A program made the position numbers and the translations under genes. The notes beneath the pieces are model-generated. The model had not been told where the DNA came from. It made no database searches and saw only the letters and a program-made list of their open reading frames with translations. From AP-15 sp963703855 (GTDB lineage Bacteria > Pseudomonadota > Alphaproteobacteria > ATCC43930 > CGMCC-115725), in contig CAVPFW010000011.1 of the NCBI GenBank assembly GCA_963703855.1, forward strand, positions 62,001-126,000: a stretch of DNA of 64,000 nucleotides, given 5' to 3'. Positions 33,868 through 43,305 of the stretch are shown here, piece by piece. Every line of letters starts with the position of its first letter. Positions within the stretch are counted from its first letter, which is position 1.

Positions 33868-34630
33868 TCGGTCCCGATTGCTGCATCAGCCGGCGGGCAT
33901 GTTCGAGATCGGCCGGGGTGTCGACCTGCACGCCGAGGCGGGCGGCTTCGATCAGGCTGACCGAGATGCGCATCCCGGCTTCGAGCGCGCGCAGCTGCTC
34001 GAGGCGCTCGCGCCGTTCGAGAATGCCCCGCGGCAGGCCGACAAAGCGTTCGAGCGCCGCGCGGCGGTAGGCGTAGAGGCCGATATGCTCGTAATGCGGC
34101 CCTTCGCCCCACGGCACCACGGCCTTGCTGAAATAGAGTGCCAGCGCCGGCCGGCCGGGCTCGGCAAAGCCGGCGACGACCTTGTTGACGCTGGTGTCGG
34201 CGAGTGCGGCGTCGTCCTCGATCACCGCGGCGAGGGTCGCGATGTCGGTTTCCGGGTCGGCGAGCCCGGCGAGCGCCAGCCCGATCGCGGCCGGGTCGAG
34301 CAACGGCAGATCGCCCTGGACGTTGACCACCGCATCGTGACGGCGCCCGGGATCGAGACGCGCGATCGCCTGGTGGATGCGGTCCGAGCCGGTTGGAAGC
34401 TGCGGATCGGTTAAAATGGCGCGGCCGCCCGCGGCCTCGATCGCCTCGGCGATTTCACGGTCGCCGCAGGCGACTACGACGGGCCCGACGGCGGCGGCGA
34501 CCGCGCGGCGCCAGACATGGACGATCATCGGCGTGCCGGCGATGTCGGCGAGAGGCTTTCCCGGAAGCCGCGTCGCGGCGAGCCGGGCGGGGATCAGGAC
34601 GATCGGGTCGTGCGGGGCGGTTCTGGTCAC
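33857..34630 (-). CDS. kdsB: 3-deoxy-manno-octulosonate cytidylyltransferase
   Basis: Makes CMP-Kdo for lipopolysaccharide core. The 257-residue protein has IPARLAATRLPGKPLADIAG, VACGDREI, TGSDRIHQAI, VVNVQGDLPLL (metal-binding Asp) and HIGLYAYRRAALERFVGLPR, all typical. A GTG at 34630 (TRTAPHDPIVLIP) is a likely start. The open frame begins at 34666. The gene is upstream of and overlaps pheA and is divergent from the cytochrome c gene. Confidence 0.92.
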   Translation of the reverse strand: MTRTAPHDPIVLIPARLAATRLPGKPLADIAGTPMIVHVWRRAVAAAVGPVVVACGDREIAEAIEAAGGRAILTDPQLPTGSDRIHQAIARLDPGRRHDAVVNVQGDLPLLDPAAIGLALAGLADPETDIATLAAVIEDDAALADTSVNKVVAGFAEPGRPALALYFSKAVVPWGEGPHYEHIGLYAYRRAALERFVGLPRGILERRERLEQLRALEAGMRISVSLIEAARLGVQVDTPADLEHARRLMQQSGPNDG

Positions 34631-34786
34631 GAGGTCTCGCTGGCGCGCATCTCGCGAGCGTCTCAAAGAGGGGCGGACAGCGACAACATGCCCGGTTCGT
34701 AGGATCGCAGGAAGCGTGATAATTCATTTGAGTTGTCGGGGGGAATTCGATTTTCTCCCGACCCGGCCGGGTCGGAAGGGTGGTCG

Positions 34787-35309
34787 ATGTCGTCTTTCGA
34801 GTGGAACAAGATCATTGCTTCGGTCCTGACCGCGATGATCGTCGCGATGGTGGCCGGGATCCTGTCGAACATGCTGGTCCAGCCGAAGGAGCTGGCAAAG
34901 CCGGCGTTCGTCGTCGCCGGAGGCGAGCAGACGGCGGCCGCCCCGACCCAGCCGCCCGCCGCCAAGCTCGAGCCGATCGCGCCGCTGCTGGCCAAGGCCG
35001 ACCCGAAAAAGGGCCAGCAGCTGACCACGGTCTGTTCGGCATGTCACACTTTCGACAAGGGCGGGCCGAACAAGATCGGACCCGAATCTGTGGGACGTCG
35101 TCGGCCAACCGATCGCCGAGGATCGCGGCGGCTACGCGTTCTCGTCCGCATTGCAGGCGGATAAAGGAAAAAAATGGGACCCGGAGCTGCTCAACCAATG
35201 GCTCGATAGCCCGCAATCCTTCGCCCAAGGGACCAAGATGACCTTTGCCGGGTTCCCGAAGGCGGAGAACCGCGCCGACGTCATCGCCTATCTGCAGACC
35301 CTGAAATAG
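34787..35309 (+). pseudogene. membrane-anchored cytochrome c, single-base frameshift
   Basis: Residues 1-30 include a membrane anchor (IIASVLTAMIVAMVAGIL), followed by an Ala/Pro linker and a class I haem domain with VCSACHTFDKGGPNKIGP. At 35084 one extra G breaks the frame. In the corrected frame it continues NLWDVVGQPIAEDRGGYAFS, KWDPELLNQWLDSPQSFAQG and TKMTFAGFP (distal Met) to the stop at 35309. The corrected length of about 173 residues fits the CycM-like cytochromes found next to kdsB-pheA in Rhodospirillales. The break may be an assembly indel. Confidence 0.85.
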
Positions 35310-35547
35310 GTGGGCATCGCCCGGCCGGCGCCGGGCGGCCGGACGCCCCGGGTCCGCTGTTCCCGCTGTTATTTACAGCGGATTAATAGCGAAACATCCT
35401 GGACCGGCATCGCTACCGACCCGCCGGTGCGGGCGCCGGCGCGGCTTGAGGCGACGTGCCGACCCGGATCGCTGGCCAGAACCCCGACGGCGCGCTATAG
35501 CAAAACCCACCCCCGCGGCCGATATGCCGGGTCGGAGGTCGCGTCCC

Positions 35548-37889
35548 ATGAACCAATACGGCATCGGCCAGTCGCTCCGCCGGGTCGAGGACCGGCGCTT
35601 TCTGACCGGCCGCGGCAATTACGTCGACGATCTTGTCCGCCCGCGCCAGACATATGCGTATATGCTGCGCTCGCCGCATGCGCATGCCCGCATCCGTGCG
35701 CTCGACACCGCCGCAGCCGCGGCTGCGGCCGGGGTGCTCGCGGTCTACACCGGTGAAGATGTCGCCGGCGATGGGCTCGGCCCGATCCCTTGTCTCGGCG
35801 TGCCGGCCAATCGCGACGGGTCGACATCGCCGACCCCGCCGCACCCGGCGATGGTGCGCGACCGGGTCAGGCATGTCGGCGACACGGTGGCGATGGTGGC
35901 GGCGGAGAGCCCTGCGGCGGCTCGTGACGCGGCCGAGCTGATCGAGGTCGATTACGAGCCGTTGCCGGCCGTGGTCGAGACTGCGCATGCCCTCGATCCG
36001 GGTCAGCCGCCGGTGTGGGACGAGATGCCGGGCAATCTCGCCTTCGACTGGGAGTTGGGCGACGAGGCGGCCGTCGAGCGGGCGATGACGGGGGCGCGTC
36101 ACCGCATCCGCCTCGATATCGTCAACAACCGCATCGTCGTCAATTCGATGGAGCCGCGGGGTGCCATCGGCGAATACGATCCGGGCGAGGACGCCTATAC
36201 CTTGTGGAGCACGACCCAGGGCTCGCATTTTCTGCGCAACCTGTTGGCCGAGAGCGTCTTCGGGATCCCGGAGAACCGCATCCGCGTCGTGACCCGAGAC
36301 GTCGGCGGCGGGTTCGGAATGAAGTTCTTTCTTTATCCCGAGCACATCCTGGTGCTGTGGGCGGCCAAAAAGCTCGGCCGGCCGGTCAAATGGACGCCGG
36401 ACCGGTCCGATGCCTTCATGACCGACACCCAGGGCCGCGACAATGTCACCCGGCTGGAGCTGGCGCTCGACGACGAGCTGCGGTTTCTCGGGCTGAGGGT
36501 GGCCACGATCGCCAACATGGGCGCCTATCTGTCGAATTTCGCGCCGGAGATCCCGACCAATTCGGGTGGGGTCATGTTCAGCGGCGTCTACGCGATCCCG
36601 GCGATCCATGTCGCGGTCAAGGGCGTGTTTACCCACACCGTCCCGGTCGATGCCTATCGCGGCGCCGGGCGGCCGGAAGCGGCGTACGCGATCGAGCGCC
36701 TGATCGATGTCGCCGCGCGCCGGCTGCGGGGTGACGCCGGCAGGAATTGCGCCGGCGCAATTTCATCAGGCCCGAGGCGATGCCCTACGCGACCCCGCTC
36801 GGCCTCGTCTACGACAGCGGCGATTTCGCCCGCAACATGGAGGACGCGCTCGCCGCCGCCGATGTTGCCGGCTTTGCCGCGCGACGGGACGAGGCGCGGG
36901 AGCGCGGGCGGTACCGCGGCCTGGGACATGCGGTTTATATCGAGCAGTCGGGGATGCCCCCCGACGAATTTGCCGAATTGCGCTTCGATCCGAGCGGCAC
37001 CCTGACGATCCTGATGGGGACGCAGTCTTCCGGGCAGGGGCATCATACCGCCTACGCTCAGCTCGTCGCCGAGCGGCTGGGATTGCCGCCCGACAAGGTG
37101 CGGGTGTTGCAGGGCGACACCAACGCCGTCGGCTTTGGCCGCGGCACCGGCGGCTCGCGCTCATTGCCGGTCGGCGGCGCCGCGCTCGACCATGCCGCCG
37201 GGAAATTGATCGCCAAGGGCCGGCATATCGCCGCCCACCTGCTGGAAGCGGCCGAGGCCGATCTCGACTTTGCCGAGGGCGTGTTCCGGATCGCCGGCAC
37301 CGACCGCCAGATCGGGATCGAGGCGGTGGCGCGCGCGGCGTTCAACCCGGCCTCGTTGCCCGCCGATATCGAGCCCGGCTTTGCCGAGAGCGGGCATTTC
37401 ACCCCGCCCGCGCCGACTTTTCCCAATGGCTGCCATGTGTGCGAGGTTGAGATCGAGCCCGAGACCGGGCATGTCGATATTGTGCGCTACCTCGTCGTCG
37501 ACGATTTCGGCACCGTGGTCAACCCGCTGCTCCTGCAGGGCCAGGTGCATGGCGGGGTGGCGCAAGGGGTAGGCCAGGCGATGCTCGAACATTGCGTCTA
37601 CGATCCGCAGACCGGCCAGCTCGTGACCGGCTCGCTGACCGACTACTGCCTGCCGCGGGCCGCCGACCTGCCGGCGGTCGAGTTCGCCTACAACGTCGTG
37701 CCGTGCCGCACCAACCCGCTCGGCTTGAAGGGCGCGGGCGAAGCAGGTGCGATCGGGGCGCCGCCGGCCTTGGTCAATGCGATCGTCGACGCGCTCGCCC
37801 CGCTCGGGATCGAGCATATCGACATGCCGGTGACGCCGGAGCGGCTGTGGCAGACGATCCGCGCGGCCGAAGGGCGGGCTGCGCCATGA
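35548..37889 (+). pseudogene. xanthine dehydrogenase-family molybdopterin-binding subunit, frame broken
   Basis: The product resembles the large, molybdenum-cofactor subunit of aerobic CO dehydrogenase-like hydroxylases: GIGQSLRRVEDRRFLTGRGN at the start, TRDVGGGFGMKFFLYPEH, VDAYRGAGRPEAAYAIERLI, SSGQGHHTAYAQLVAERLGL, and VPCRTNPLGLKGAGEAGAIG near the end. The AYRGAGR loop shows it is not a true form I CO dehydrogenase (AYxCSFR). Two extra bases near 36727 and 36743 shift the frame by two. Both halves are otherwise intact (about 779 residues). No FAD or 2Fe-2S subunit gene is adjacent. The stop overlaps the cysQ start (ATGA). Confidence 0.87.
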
Positions 37890-38683
37890 GCGCGGCCCGC
37901 GGCATCAGCGGGCGAGGCGAGGCATTGCTCGAAACCGCGCGGCGCGCGGCGGTGGCGGCCGGCGAAGCGATCATGCGGATCTATGCGCAGGATTTCGACG
38001 TGCGCCACAAGGCCGACAAGACGCCGGTGACCGAGGCCGACCTCGCCGCCGAGCGGATCATCATCGAGATGCTCGGGGACGCTTTTCCCGATATTCCGAT
38101 CTTTGCCGAGGAGCTGGTCGAGGCCGAAGGGCTGCCGCCCGCGGCCGCGCGGTTCTGGGCGGTCGACCCGCTCGACGGCACCCGCGAGTTCGTCGCCAAG
38201 AACGACGAGTTCGCAGTCTGCATCGGCCTCGTCGAGGATGGCAGGCCGGTGCTCGGCGTGCTGCACGGCCCGGCAGTGGGGCTGACCTATGCCGCCTACG
38301 GGCCGGGGACCGCGACCCGCCAGCGCCGAGGCGGGGCGGTCGAGCCGATCCGGGCGCGCATCCCATCGCCCGACGGGCTCGTCGTCGTCCACAGCCGCTC
38401 GCACGAGAACAGCCGGCGGCTCGGCGAGTTCTTGCAGGACCATCCGGTGCGCGCGCGCGTCAGCTGCGGCAGCGCGCTCAAATTCGGGCTGATCGCCGCC
38501 GGCGGGGCCGATTTCTACCCCCGCTTCGGCACCACGATGGAATGGGACACCGCGGCCGGCCAGGCGATCCTCGAAGCCGCCGGCGGCCGGGTCGAAACCT
38601 TTGCCGGCACGCCGTTGCGCTACGGCAAGCCCGGCCTCAAGAACGACGGCTTCATCGCCTGGGGCCGCCTTAGCAACGAATAA
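37886..38683 (+). CDS. cysQ: 3'(2'),5'-bisphosphate nucleotidase (CysQ)
   Basis: Hydrolyses PAP/PAPS during sulfate assimilation and may also act as an inositol monophosphatase-like enzyme. The 265-residue protein has FAEELVEAE (metal Glu), AVDPLDGTREF and MEWDTAAGQAILEAAGG, the lithium-sensitive phosphatase signatures. It overlaps the preceding gene by four bases (ATGA), implying translational coupling. Confidence 0.9.
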   Translation: MSAARGISGRGEALLETARRAAVAAGEAIMRIYAQDFDVRHKADKTPVTEADLAAERIIIEMLGDAFPDIPIFAEELVEAEGLPPAAARFWAVDPLDGTREFVAKNDEFAVCIGLVEDGRPVLGVLHGPAVGLTYAAYGPGTATRQRRGGAVEPIRARIPSPDGLVVVHSRSHENSRRLGEFLQDHPVRARVSCGSALKFGLIAAGGADFYPRFGTTMEWDTAAGQAILEAAGGRVETFAGTPLRYGKPGLKNDGFIAWGRLSNE

Positions 38684-38734
38684 ATGCTGTAGAATCCGCG
38701 CGGCGGCTGATAGCGAGCCAGCTAAGGCGGCGAT

Positions 38735-38925
38735 TTGACCCCGCGTGAGGTCATAAACCGGCTGCGGCGCGAAGGATGAACCGAGCGGCCCGGCAAGGGC
38801 TGGCGTGTCGTGTTCCGCAAGACTGGCCCCGTTGTCGCCGTGCCGCATCACTCAGGCGACATCAAGCCGGGACGCTGCGGTCGATATGTCGGGGCGCCGG
38901 CTGGGAATATCCCCCGGAAAGGTGA
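38735..38925 (+). pseudogene. hicA: HicA toxin, broken by a nonsense codon and a frameshift
   Basis: Reads TPREVINRLRREG-stop-TERPGKGWRVVFRKTG then PVVAVPHHSGDIKPG and, after loss of one base near 38870, TLRSICRGAGWEYPPER and stop. HicA is an mRNA interferase with a catalytic His on its VPxH strand, here PHH. The TGA replaces the Trp expected in EGW, one base away from TGG. The rest of the fold is intact, so the damage is recent or partly a sequence error. Confidence 0.75.
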
Positions 38926-38935
38926 GGGAACGGAC

Positions 38936-39205
38936 GTGAAGAATTACATCGTCATCGTCGAGCCGTCAGATGACGGAAAAACCTGGTGGATCAGCTTCCC
39001 GGGACTTGCCGGCATCACGTCGGCGGCGGACCGGCCCGAGCGAATCGTGGCGCAAGCGCAGGACGCCTTGGCTTCAGCAGTCGAAGCCGGTGTCGTCCCA
39101 CCGCCGGCGATCGAGGACGGCGTCGTTCCGCCGTCCGACCTCAGCGATTACCACAATCCGCTGGTTGTTCTGGTGCCCTGCGACATGCCGGCGGCCGCAG
39201 CGTAG
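38936..39205 (+). CDS. hicB: HicB-family antitoxin
   Basis: The 89-residue protein has the HicB partial RNase H-like fold: NYIVIVEPSDDGKTWWISFP, GLAGITSAADRPERIVAQAQ, DALASAVEAG and a C-terminal VLVPCDMP. It neutralises HicA in intact systems. No DNA-binding C-terminal domain is present. The start is a GTG at 38936 with GAGGGAA before it, ten bases after the broken hicA. An antitoxin outliving its toxin is consistent with toxin loss. Confidence 0.82.
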   Translation: MKNYIVIVEPSDDGKTWWISFPGLAGITSAADRPERIVAQAQDALASAVEAGVVPPPAIEDGVVPPSDLSDYHNPLVVLVPCDMPAAAA

Positions 39206-39383
39206 CGGAGTGCCGGTCTCCACGCGGCGGAGGTGCCGCTGCACATTTACCGGCGGATCGAGCAGCCTCGCCTGCGTTCGGCGAATCGTTAACCGCGGGA
39301 GCACGATCGCGGCACGCCGGTATACGCGTAGCGGCGGGCGGCCCTGCGGCGTTATCGCAATCAGGAACCGGTGCCGGCTCCGG

Positions 39384-40670
39384 TCAGCTGTTGTCGGCGA
39401 GGATGATGCCGGCGAGGTGGAGGGAGCCGCAGATCAGGATGCGGGCGGTGCCGCCTCGAGCGGCGATGGTGCGGAGTGCCGCGCCGACCGAGGGGGATTC
39501 GGCGGCGTCGAGGCCGACCGAATGGGCGGCGGCGGCGATCGCGGCGGCGGGGAGCGGGTTGTCTTCGCCGGGGATGGTGACGGCGCAGAGCGCGCGGGCG
39601 TGTGGGGCGAGCGGGGCGAGAAAGCCCGAAGCGTCCTTGGTGTTGAGCATGCCGACGACGAGGTAGAGCGGGCGATCGCGCCAGTCCGCCGCGGCTGCGG
39701 CCAGGGCCTCGCCGGCGCCGGGGTTGTGCCCGCCGTCGAGCCACAATTCCCACCCGGCGGGAAGTGCTGCGACGAACGGACCCCGGATCAGGCGCTGCAA
39801 GCGCGCCGGCCATTCGATATGGCGCAGGCCGGCGGCGATCACGTCGCGCGACAGCGGGAAGCCGGCGAGCTGCTCGAGGCAGGCGATCGCGGTCCCGGCG
39901 TTGATGATCTGGTGCGCGCCGAGCAGCGATGGGCGCGGCAGATCGAGATGCCGGCGCGCGCCCTCGTAGCGCATGCCGTCGCCGTCGGCCGCGCATCGCC
40001 ACTCGTGCCCGAAACGGTAGAGCGGGGCCGCCACCGCCGCGGCGCGCGCGGCGATGACGATAGCCGCTTCGGGCATCTGCGGGCCGATGATCGCCGGCGC
40101 GCCGGGCTTCAGGATGCCGGCCTTCTCGCCGGCTATCGCGGCGATCGTGTCGCCGAGAAAGCTCTGATGGTCGAGCGAGATCGGGGTGATCGCGGTTGCC
40201 GCGGGATGGAGCATCACATTGGTCGCGTCGAGCCGGCCGCCGAGCCCGGTTTCGAGCAGCACGATGTCGGCCGGGGTGCGGGCAAAGGCGAGAAGCGCCG
40301 CCGCCGTGGTGATCTCGAAATAGGTGATCGGCGCCCCGCCATTGGCGCGCTCGCATTCCTCGAGCAGCTCGACCAGCCAACCCTCCTCGATCAGCTCGCC
40401 GGCGAGGCGGATGCGCTCGTGGAAGCGGACGAGATGCGGCTTGCTGAAGACGTGAACCCGGTAGCCGCCGGCTTCGAGGCAGGCGCGCAGGGTCGCCACC
40501 GTCGAACCCTTGCCGTTGGTGCCGGCGACATGGATGACCGGCGGCAGCTTTTCATGGGGGTTGCCGAGCGCGGCGAGCAGCCCCTCGATGCGGCCGAGCG
40601 AAAGATCGATCAGCTTTGGATGAAGGCGCGTCAGCCGCGCCAGCACCAAATCGCTGGTCGGCGCGCTCAT
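39384..40670 (-). CDS. folC: bifunctional folylpolyglutamate synthase/dihydrofolate synthase
   Basis: Adds glutamate to dihydropteroate and folates. The 428-residue protein has the Mur-ligase-like P-loop HVAGTNGKGSTVATL, the ITYFEITTAAALLAF segment, ETGLGGRLDATN, ISLDHQSFLGDT and DGGHNPGAGEAL. Its start overlaps the accD stop by four bases, the usual accD-folC operon of proteobacteria. Confidence 0.95.
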   Translation of the reverse strand: MSAPTSDLVLARLTRLHPKLIDLSLGRIEGLLAALGNPHEKLPPVIHVAGTNGKGSTVATLRACLEAGGYRVHVFSKPHLVRFHERIRLAGELIEEGWLVELLEECERANGGAPITYFEITTAAALLAFARTPADIVLLETGLGGRLDATNVMLHPAATAITPISLDHQSFLGDTIAAIAGEKAGILKPGAPAIIGPQMPEAAIVIAARAAAVAAPLYRFGHEWRCAADGDGMRYEGARRHLDLPRPSLLGAHQIINAGTAIACLEQLAGFPLSRDVIAAGLRHIEWPARLQRLIRGPFVAALPAGWELWLDGGHNPGAGEALAAAAADWRDRPLYLVVGMLNTKDASGFLAPLAPHARALCAVTIPGEDNPLPAAAIAAAAHSVGLDAAESPSVGAALRTIAARGGTARILICGSLHLAGIILADNS

Positions 40671-41561
40671 GCGGCCTCCGGGGTCACCGGCGCGACGGCG
40701 CTAGCCGGAAGCGGGTCGCGCAGCAAGCCGAGCAGGCGGCCGATCGTCGCCCGCAATTCGGCGCGCGGCACCACGAGGTCGACCATGCCGTGGTCGAAGA
40801 GGTATTCGGCGCGCTGAAATCCTTCGGGAAGCTTTTCGTGGATCGTCTCCTCGATCACCCGGGCCCCGGCAAATCCGATCACGGCGCCGGGCTCGGCGAT
40901 GGTGATGTCCCCGACCATCGCGAACGACGCCGAGACCCCGCCGGTCGTCGGATCGGTCAACAGCACGATGTAGGGAAGCCCGGCCTCCTTGACCATGTCG
41001 GCGGCGATGATCGTGCGCGGCATCTGCATCAGCGACAAGACACCCTCCTGCATGCGCGCACCCCCCGAGGCCGGGACGACGACCAGCGCCGCCTCCTGCA
41101 GCACCGCGAGCCTGGCCGCCGCCAGCACAGCCTCGCCGGCGGCCACCCCCATCGAGCCGCCCATGAACCCGAACTCGAAGGCGGCGACCACCGCCGGAAA
41201 GCCGCCGATGCGCCCATGCGCGACAACGACCGCGTCGCTGCCGGCGCCGTGCGACGCCTGTGCTTCCTTGAGCCGATCGAGGTAGCGCCGGCGGTCGCGA
41301 AAGCGGAGCGGATCGACGATCGCGGCAGGCAGCTCGATGCGGGTCGCCGCGCCGTCGTCGAACAGCAGCTGCAGGCGGCGCGCGGCGCCGATCCGCAGAT
41401 GGCGGCCGCAAGCGCGGCAAACATGAAGACTGGCCTCGAGCTCGCGATGGAACAGCATCTGTTCGCAGCCCGGGCATTTTGTCCAAAGACTTCTCCGAGA
41501 CCGCCCTCTTGCCGACGACCGCCCGGATCTTGGGAAGAACGAAATTGGTAAGCCAGCTCAT
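40667..41561 (-). pseudogene. accD: acetyl-CoA carboxylase carboxyltransferase subunit beta, single-base frameshift
   Basis: AccD and AccA move carboxyl from biotin to acetyl-CoA, the first step of fatty acid synthesis. From the Met at 41561 the frame reads MSWLTNFVLPKIRAVVGKRA. Near 41485 one extra base breaks it. In the corrected frame the Cys4 zinc ribbon (TKCPGC ... HVCRACGRH) is intact and runs into the carboxyltransferase domain (GGSMGVAAGEAVLAAARLAV, SGGARMQEGVLSLMQM, PTTGGVSASFAMVGDI) to the stop at 40667. Because AccD is normally essential, an assembly indel is the likely cause. Confidence 0.9.
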
Positions 41562-41722
41562 CAAACCCATCGCGAGGGCTGTTGCGCGCTTGAAATTGCC
41601 GCCAATGGCGCGGCGCCGCAACAGCGCCGGCGCGTATGTCCGCCAGACGATCCGGCGATCGTGCCTTAACTTAACCCTCATAAATTGTATGATATTTATC
41701 CAAGGATGCGACAGGTCACGCA

Positions 41723-42538
41723 ATGACAGATGAACCCTCCGGAACGCTCGCAGGTGAAGAGCAGCCGGTGACCGGCTCGCTGATTCCGGCGCTTCCGCCG
41801 AACACATCGGCGTCTGGGCGCGCTGCGGCCGCACGGCTGTCCGGCGGCCCGGTTTTCTATCTCTTCTCGCTCGGCCTCGTCGCCGCTCTGACGATCGGAA
41901 TCTTTCTCGGCATCGGTCTTCTTTTCCTTCTGCATGATCCGGTCGGCCGCCGGCCTGCCGCAACCCGCTCGATCCCGCCCGGGGCTGCGCTGATATCGGC
42001 GGAGACCAGACCTGCGCCGCCGCCGGCGGGTAAGGCGGCGGTCATCCCGGCCGCCGGTTCGATTGCGTCGCCGCGGAATTCCCACGAGATGCCCGAGCAG
42101 ATGCCGGCGGCGCCCGCCGAGGGCGGGGATGGATCGGACCGGGCGACGGCCGCGACGGCGTCGTCGCCATCGCGCGCGTCGCCCCCCGAGCCGCCGGCAA
42201 ATCGAGGCGCCGAGCCATCCCGGCCCGCGGGCGCGGGGAGGGCGCCCCCCTCCGCTGCCGAGATCGCGACCTTGCTGGCCGATGGCGATGCGCTCTTTCG
42301 CAAGGGCGACCTCGATGCCGCGCGGCTTTCCTACCGGCAGGCCGTCGCTGCCGGAGAAGGGCGCGGAGCATTGGGCATCGGCGCAACCTATGATCCGGCG
42401 TTTGTCGGCCGTTTCGGCGTGCACGGCGCATCCGCCGATTTGGCCGAGGCGCGCTCATGGTATCGGCGCGCCCTCGATCTCGGCGCGACCGAGGCCGAGG
42501 GTCGGCTGACCGAGCTCGAAGCGGGACCGCAGCGCTAG
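41723..42538 (+). CDS. single-pass membrane protein with a TPR/Sel1-like tail
   Basis: The 271-residue protein has a cytoplasmic N-terminus, one membrane helix at about 44-70 (PVFYLFSLGLVAALTIGIFL), a 120-residue Pro/Ala/Ser-rich low-complexity linker, and a C-terminal tetratricopeptide-like unit (LLADGDALFRKGDLDAARLS ... SADLAEARSWYRRALDLGAT). It is probably a periplasmic scaffold anchored in the inner membrane. No partner is evident, though PEP-CTERM and sugar genes follow. Confidence 0.75.
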   Translation: MTDEPSGTLAGEEQPVTGSLIPALPPNTSASGRAAAARLSGGPVFYLFSLGLVAALTIGIFLGIGLLFLLHDPVGRRPAATRSIPPGAALISAETRPAPPPAGKAAVIPAAGSIASPRNSHEMPEQMPAAPAEGGDGSDRATAATASSPSRASPPEPPANRGAEPSRPAGAGRAPPSAAEIATLLADGDALFRKGDLDAARLSYRQAVAAGEGRGALGIGATYDPAFVGRFGVHGASADLAEARSWYRRALDLGATEAEGRLTELEAGPQR

Positions 42539-42586
42539 ACGGGAGCCGGCGCAACGAGCGGCACCGGCGCGGCCCCGCTTATATTG

Positions 42587-42620
42587 CGGGATAGTCCGCC
42601 GCCGGCGGCGGACTATCCCG
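42587..42620. repeat. perfect 34-base palindrome (17-base arms, no loop)
   Basis: CGGGATAGTCCGCCGCC at 42587-42603 is followed directly by its exact reverse complement. On the minus strand it encodes the GIVRRRRR tail of the PEP-CTERM remnant. It lies between convergent genes and could act as a bidirectional terminator. Confidence 0.85.
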
Positions 42621-43051
42621 AGGCCGCCGGTACCCAGCAGCACGAGGCTGACCAACTCGGGGCACGACCGTCGCGACCGCTGTTTCCTCGGCCTGGGCGT
42701 GGTCGAGGATGATGCTGCCGCTGACTACGCGATGCCGGCGAGGGCGAAATTATTGAACACGATATCGAGTGCGTCGACCGATATGCTGTCGGCGCCAACG
42801 GTTTGAACATCTGCGGTGATCGTCAGGCCGAGCAAACTGAACAGCACCGTGTTGGGCGGCGGCGACACGCTCACCGGAGCGCCGCCAAACAGCGGGAGGT
42901 CGACGACCGGTGCCGAGCCGCTCGGCGTCAGCGGGCCGAAATCGCCGCTGACCTGAGCCCTCGAGCGAGGCGAATCGCCGGAACTGTAAAATTGACGATC
43001 TTTGGACGCGCCGGGTCCCGCCCGGGGAGTTAGACATGGAGCCCCCGACAC
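42600..43051 (-). pseudogene. decayed PEP-CTERM / choice-of-anchor exported protein
   Basis: One frame gives PPPNTVLFSLLGLTITADVQ and GADSISVDALDIVFNNFALA. A second gives SGSIILDHAQAEETAVATVV, and a third gives the sorting signal P-ELVSLVLLGTGGLGIVRRRR. Read together they form the C-terminal part of a secreted protein with an exosortase anchor, broken by at least two frame shifts. The N-terminal signal peptide is not found. Confidence 0.6.
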
Positions 43052-43305
43052 CGTCGGGGCCTTGTCGAAAAGGGTGTCTGCGGCCGCCTGCTCGCTGGGC
43101 CGGTGACAGTCGATACCCGGGCGACTTGGTGACGGTCGGCCGGCGGGCGATCGCGCGCGCCGATGGGACGCACATTACGCCGCTGCACGTACATTGCACC
43201 GGAACCTGCCGCAGTGACGGGATGAACAGGAGCCTTTTGATCGTAATGGTTTGACCTCGAAGGGGGTTCCTGTAAGATGGGTTTAGCCACGGGGGAGGGC
43301 CGAAC

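Larger units (their letters stand above)
42539..43305. other. gap containing a decayed PEP-CTERM gene and a perfect palindrome
   Basis: The minus strand holds the remnant described at 42600-43051. The first 60 bases and the last 250 bases contain no recognisable gene. A perfect 34-base palindrome lies at 42587-42620. Confidence 0.6.

Noticed and set aside
35548..37889. Aerobic carbon monoxide dehydrogenase large subunit (CoxL)
   Set aside because: The active-site loop reads AYRGAGR rather than the AYxCSFR of form I CoxL, and coxM/coxS are absent.
38970..40817. A 615-codon open frame on the plus strand
   Set aside because: It begins inside hicB in another frame and runs antisense to folC. 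The translation is compositionally biased with no domain.
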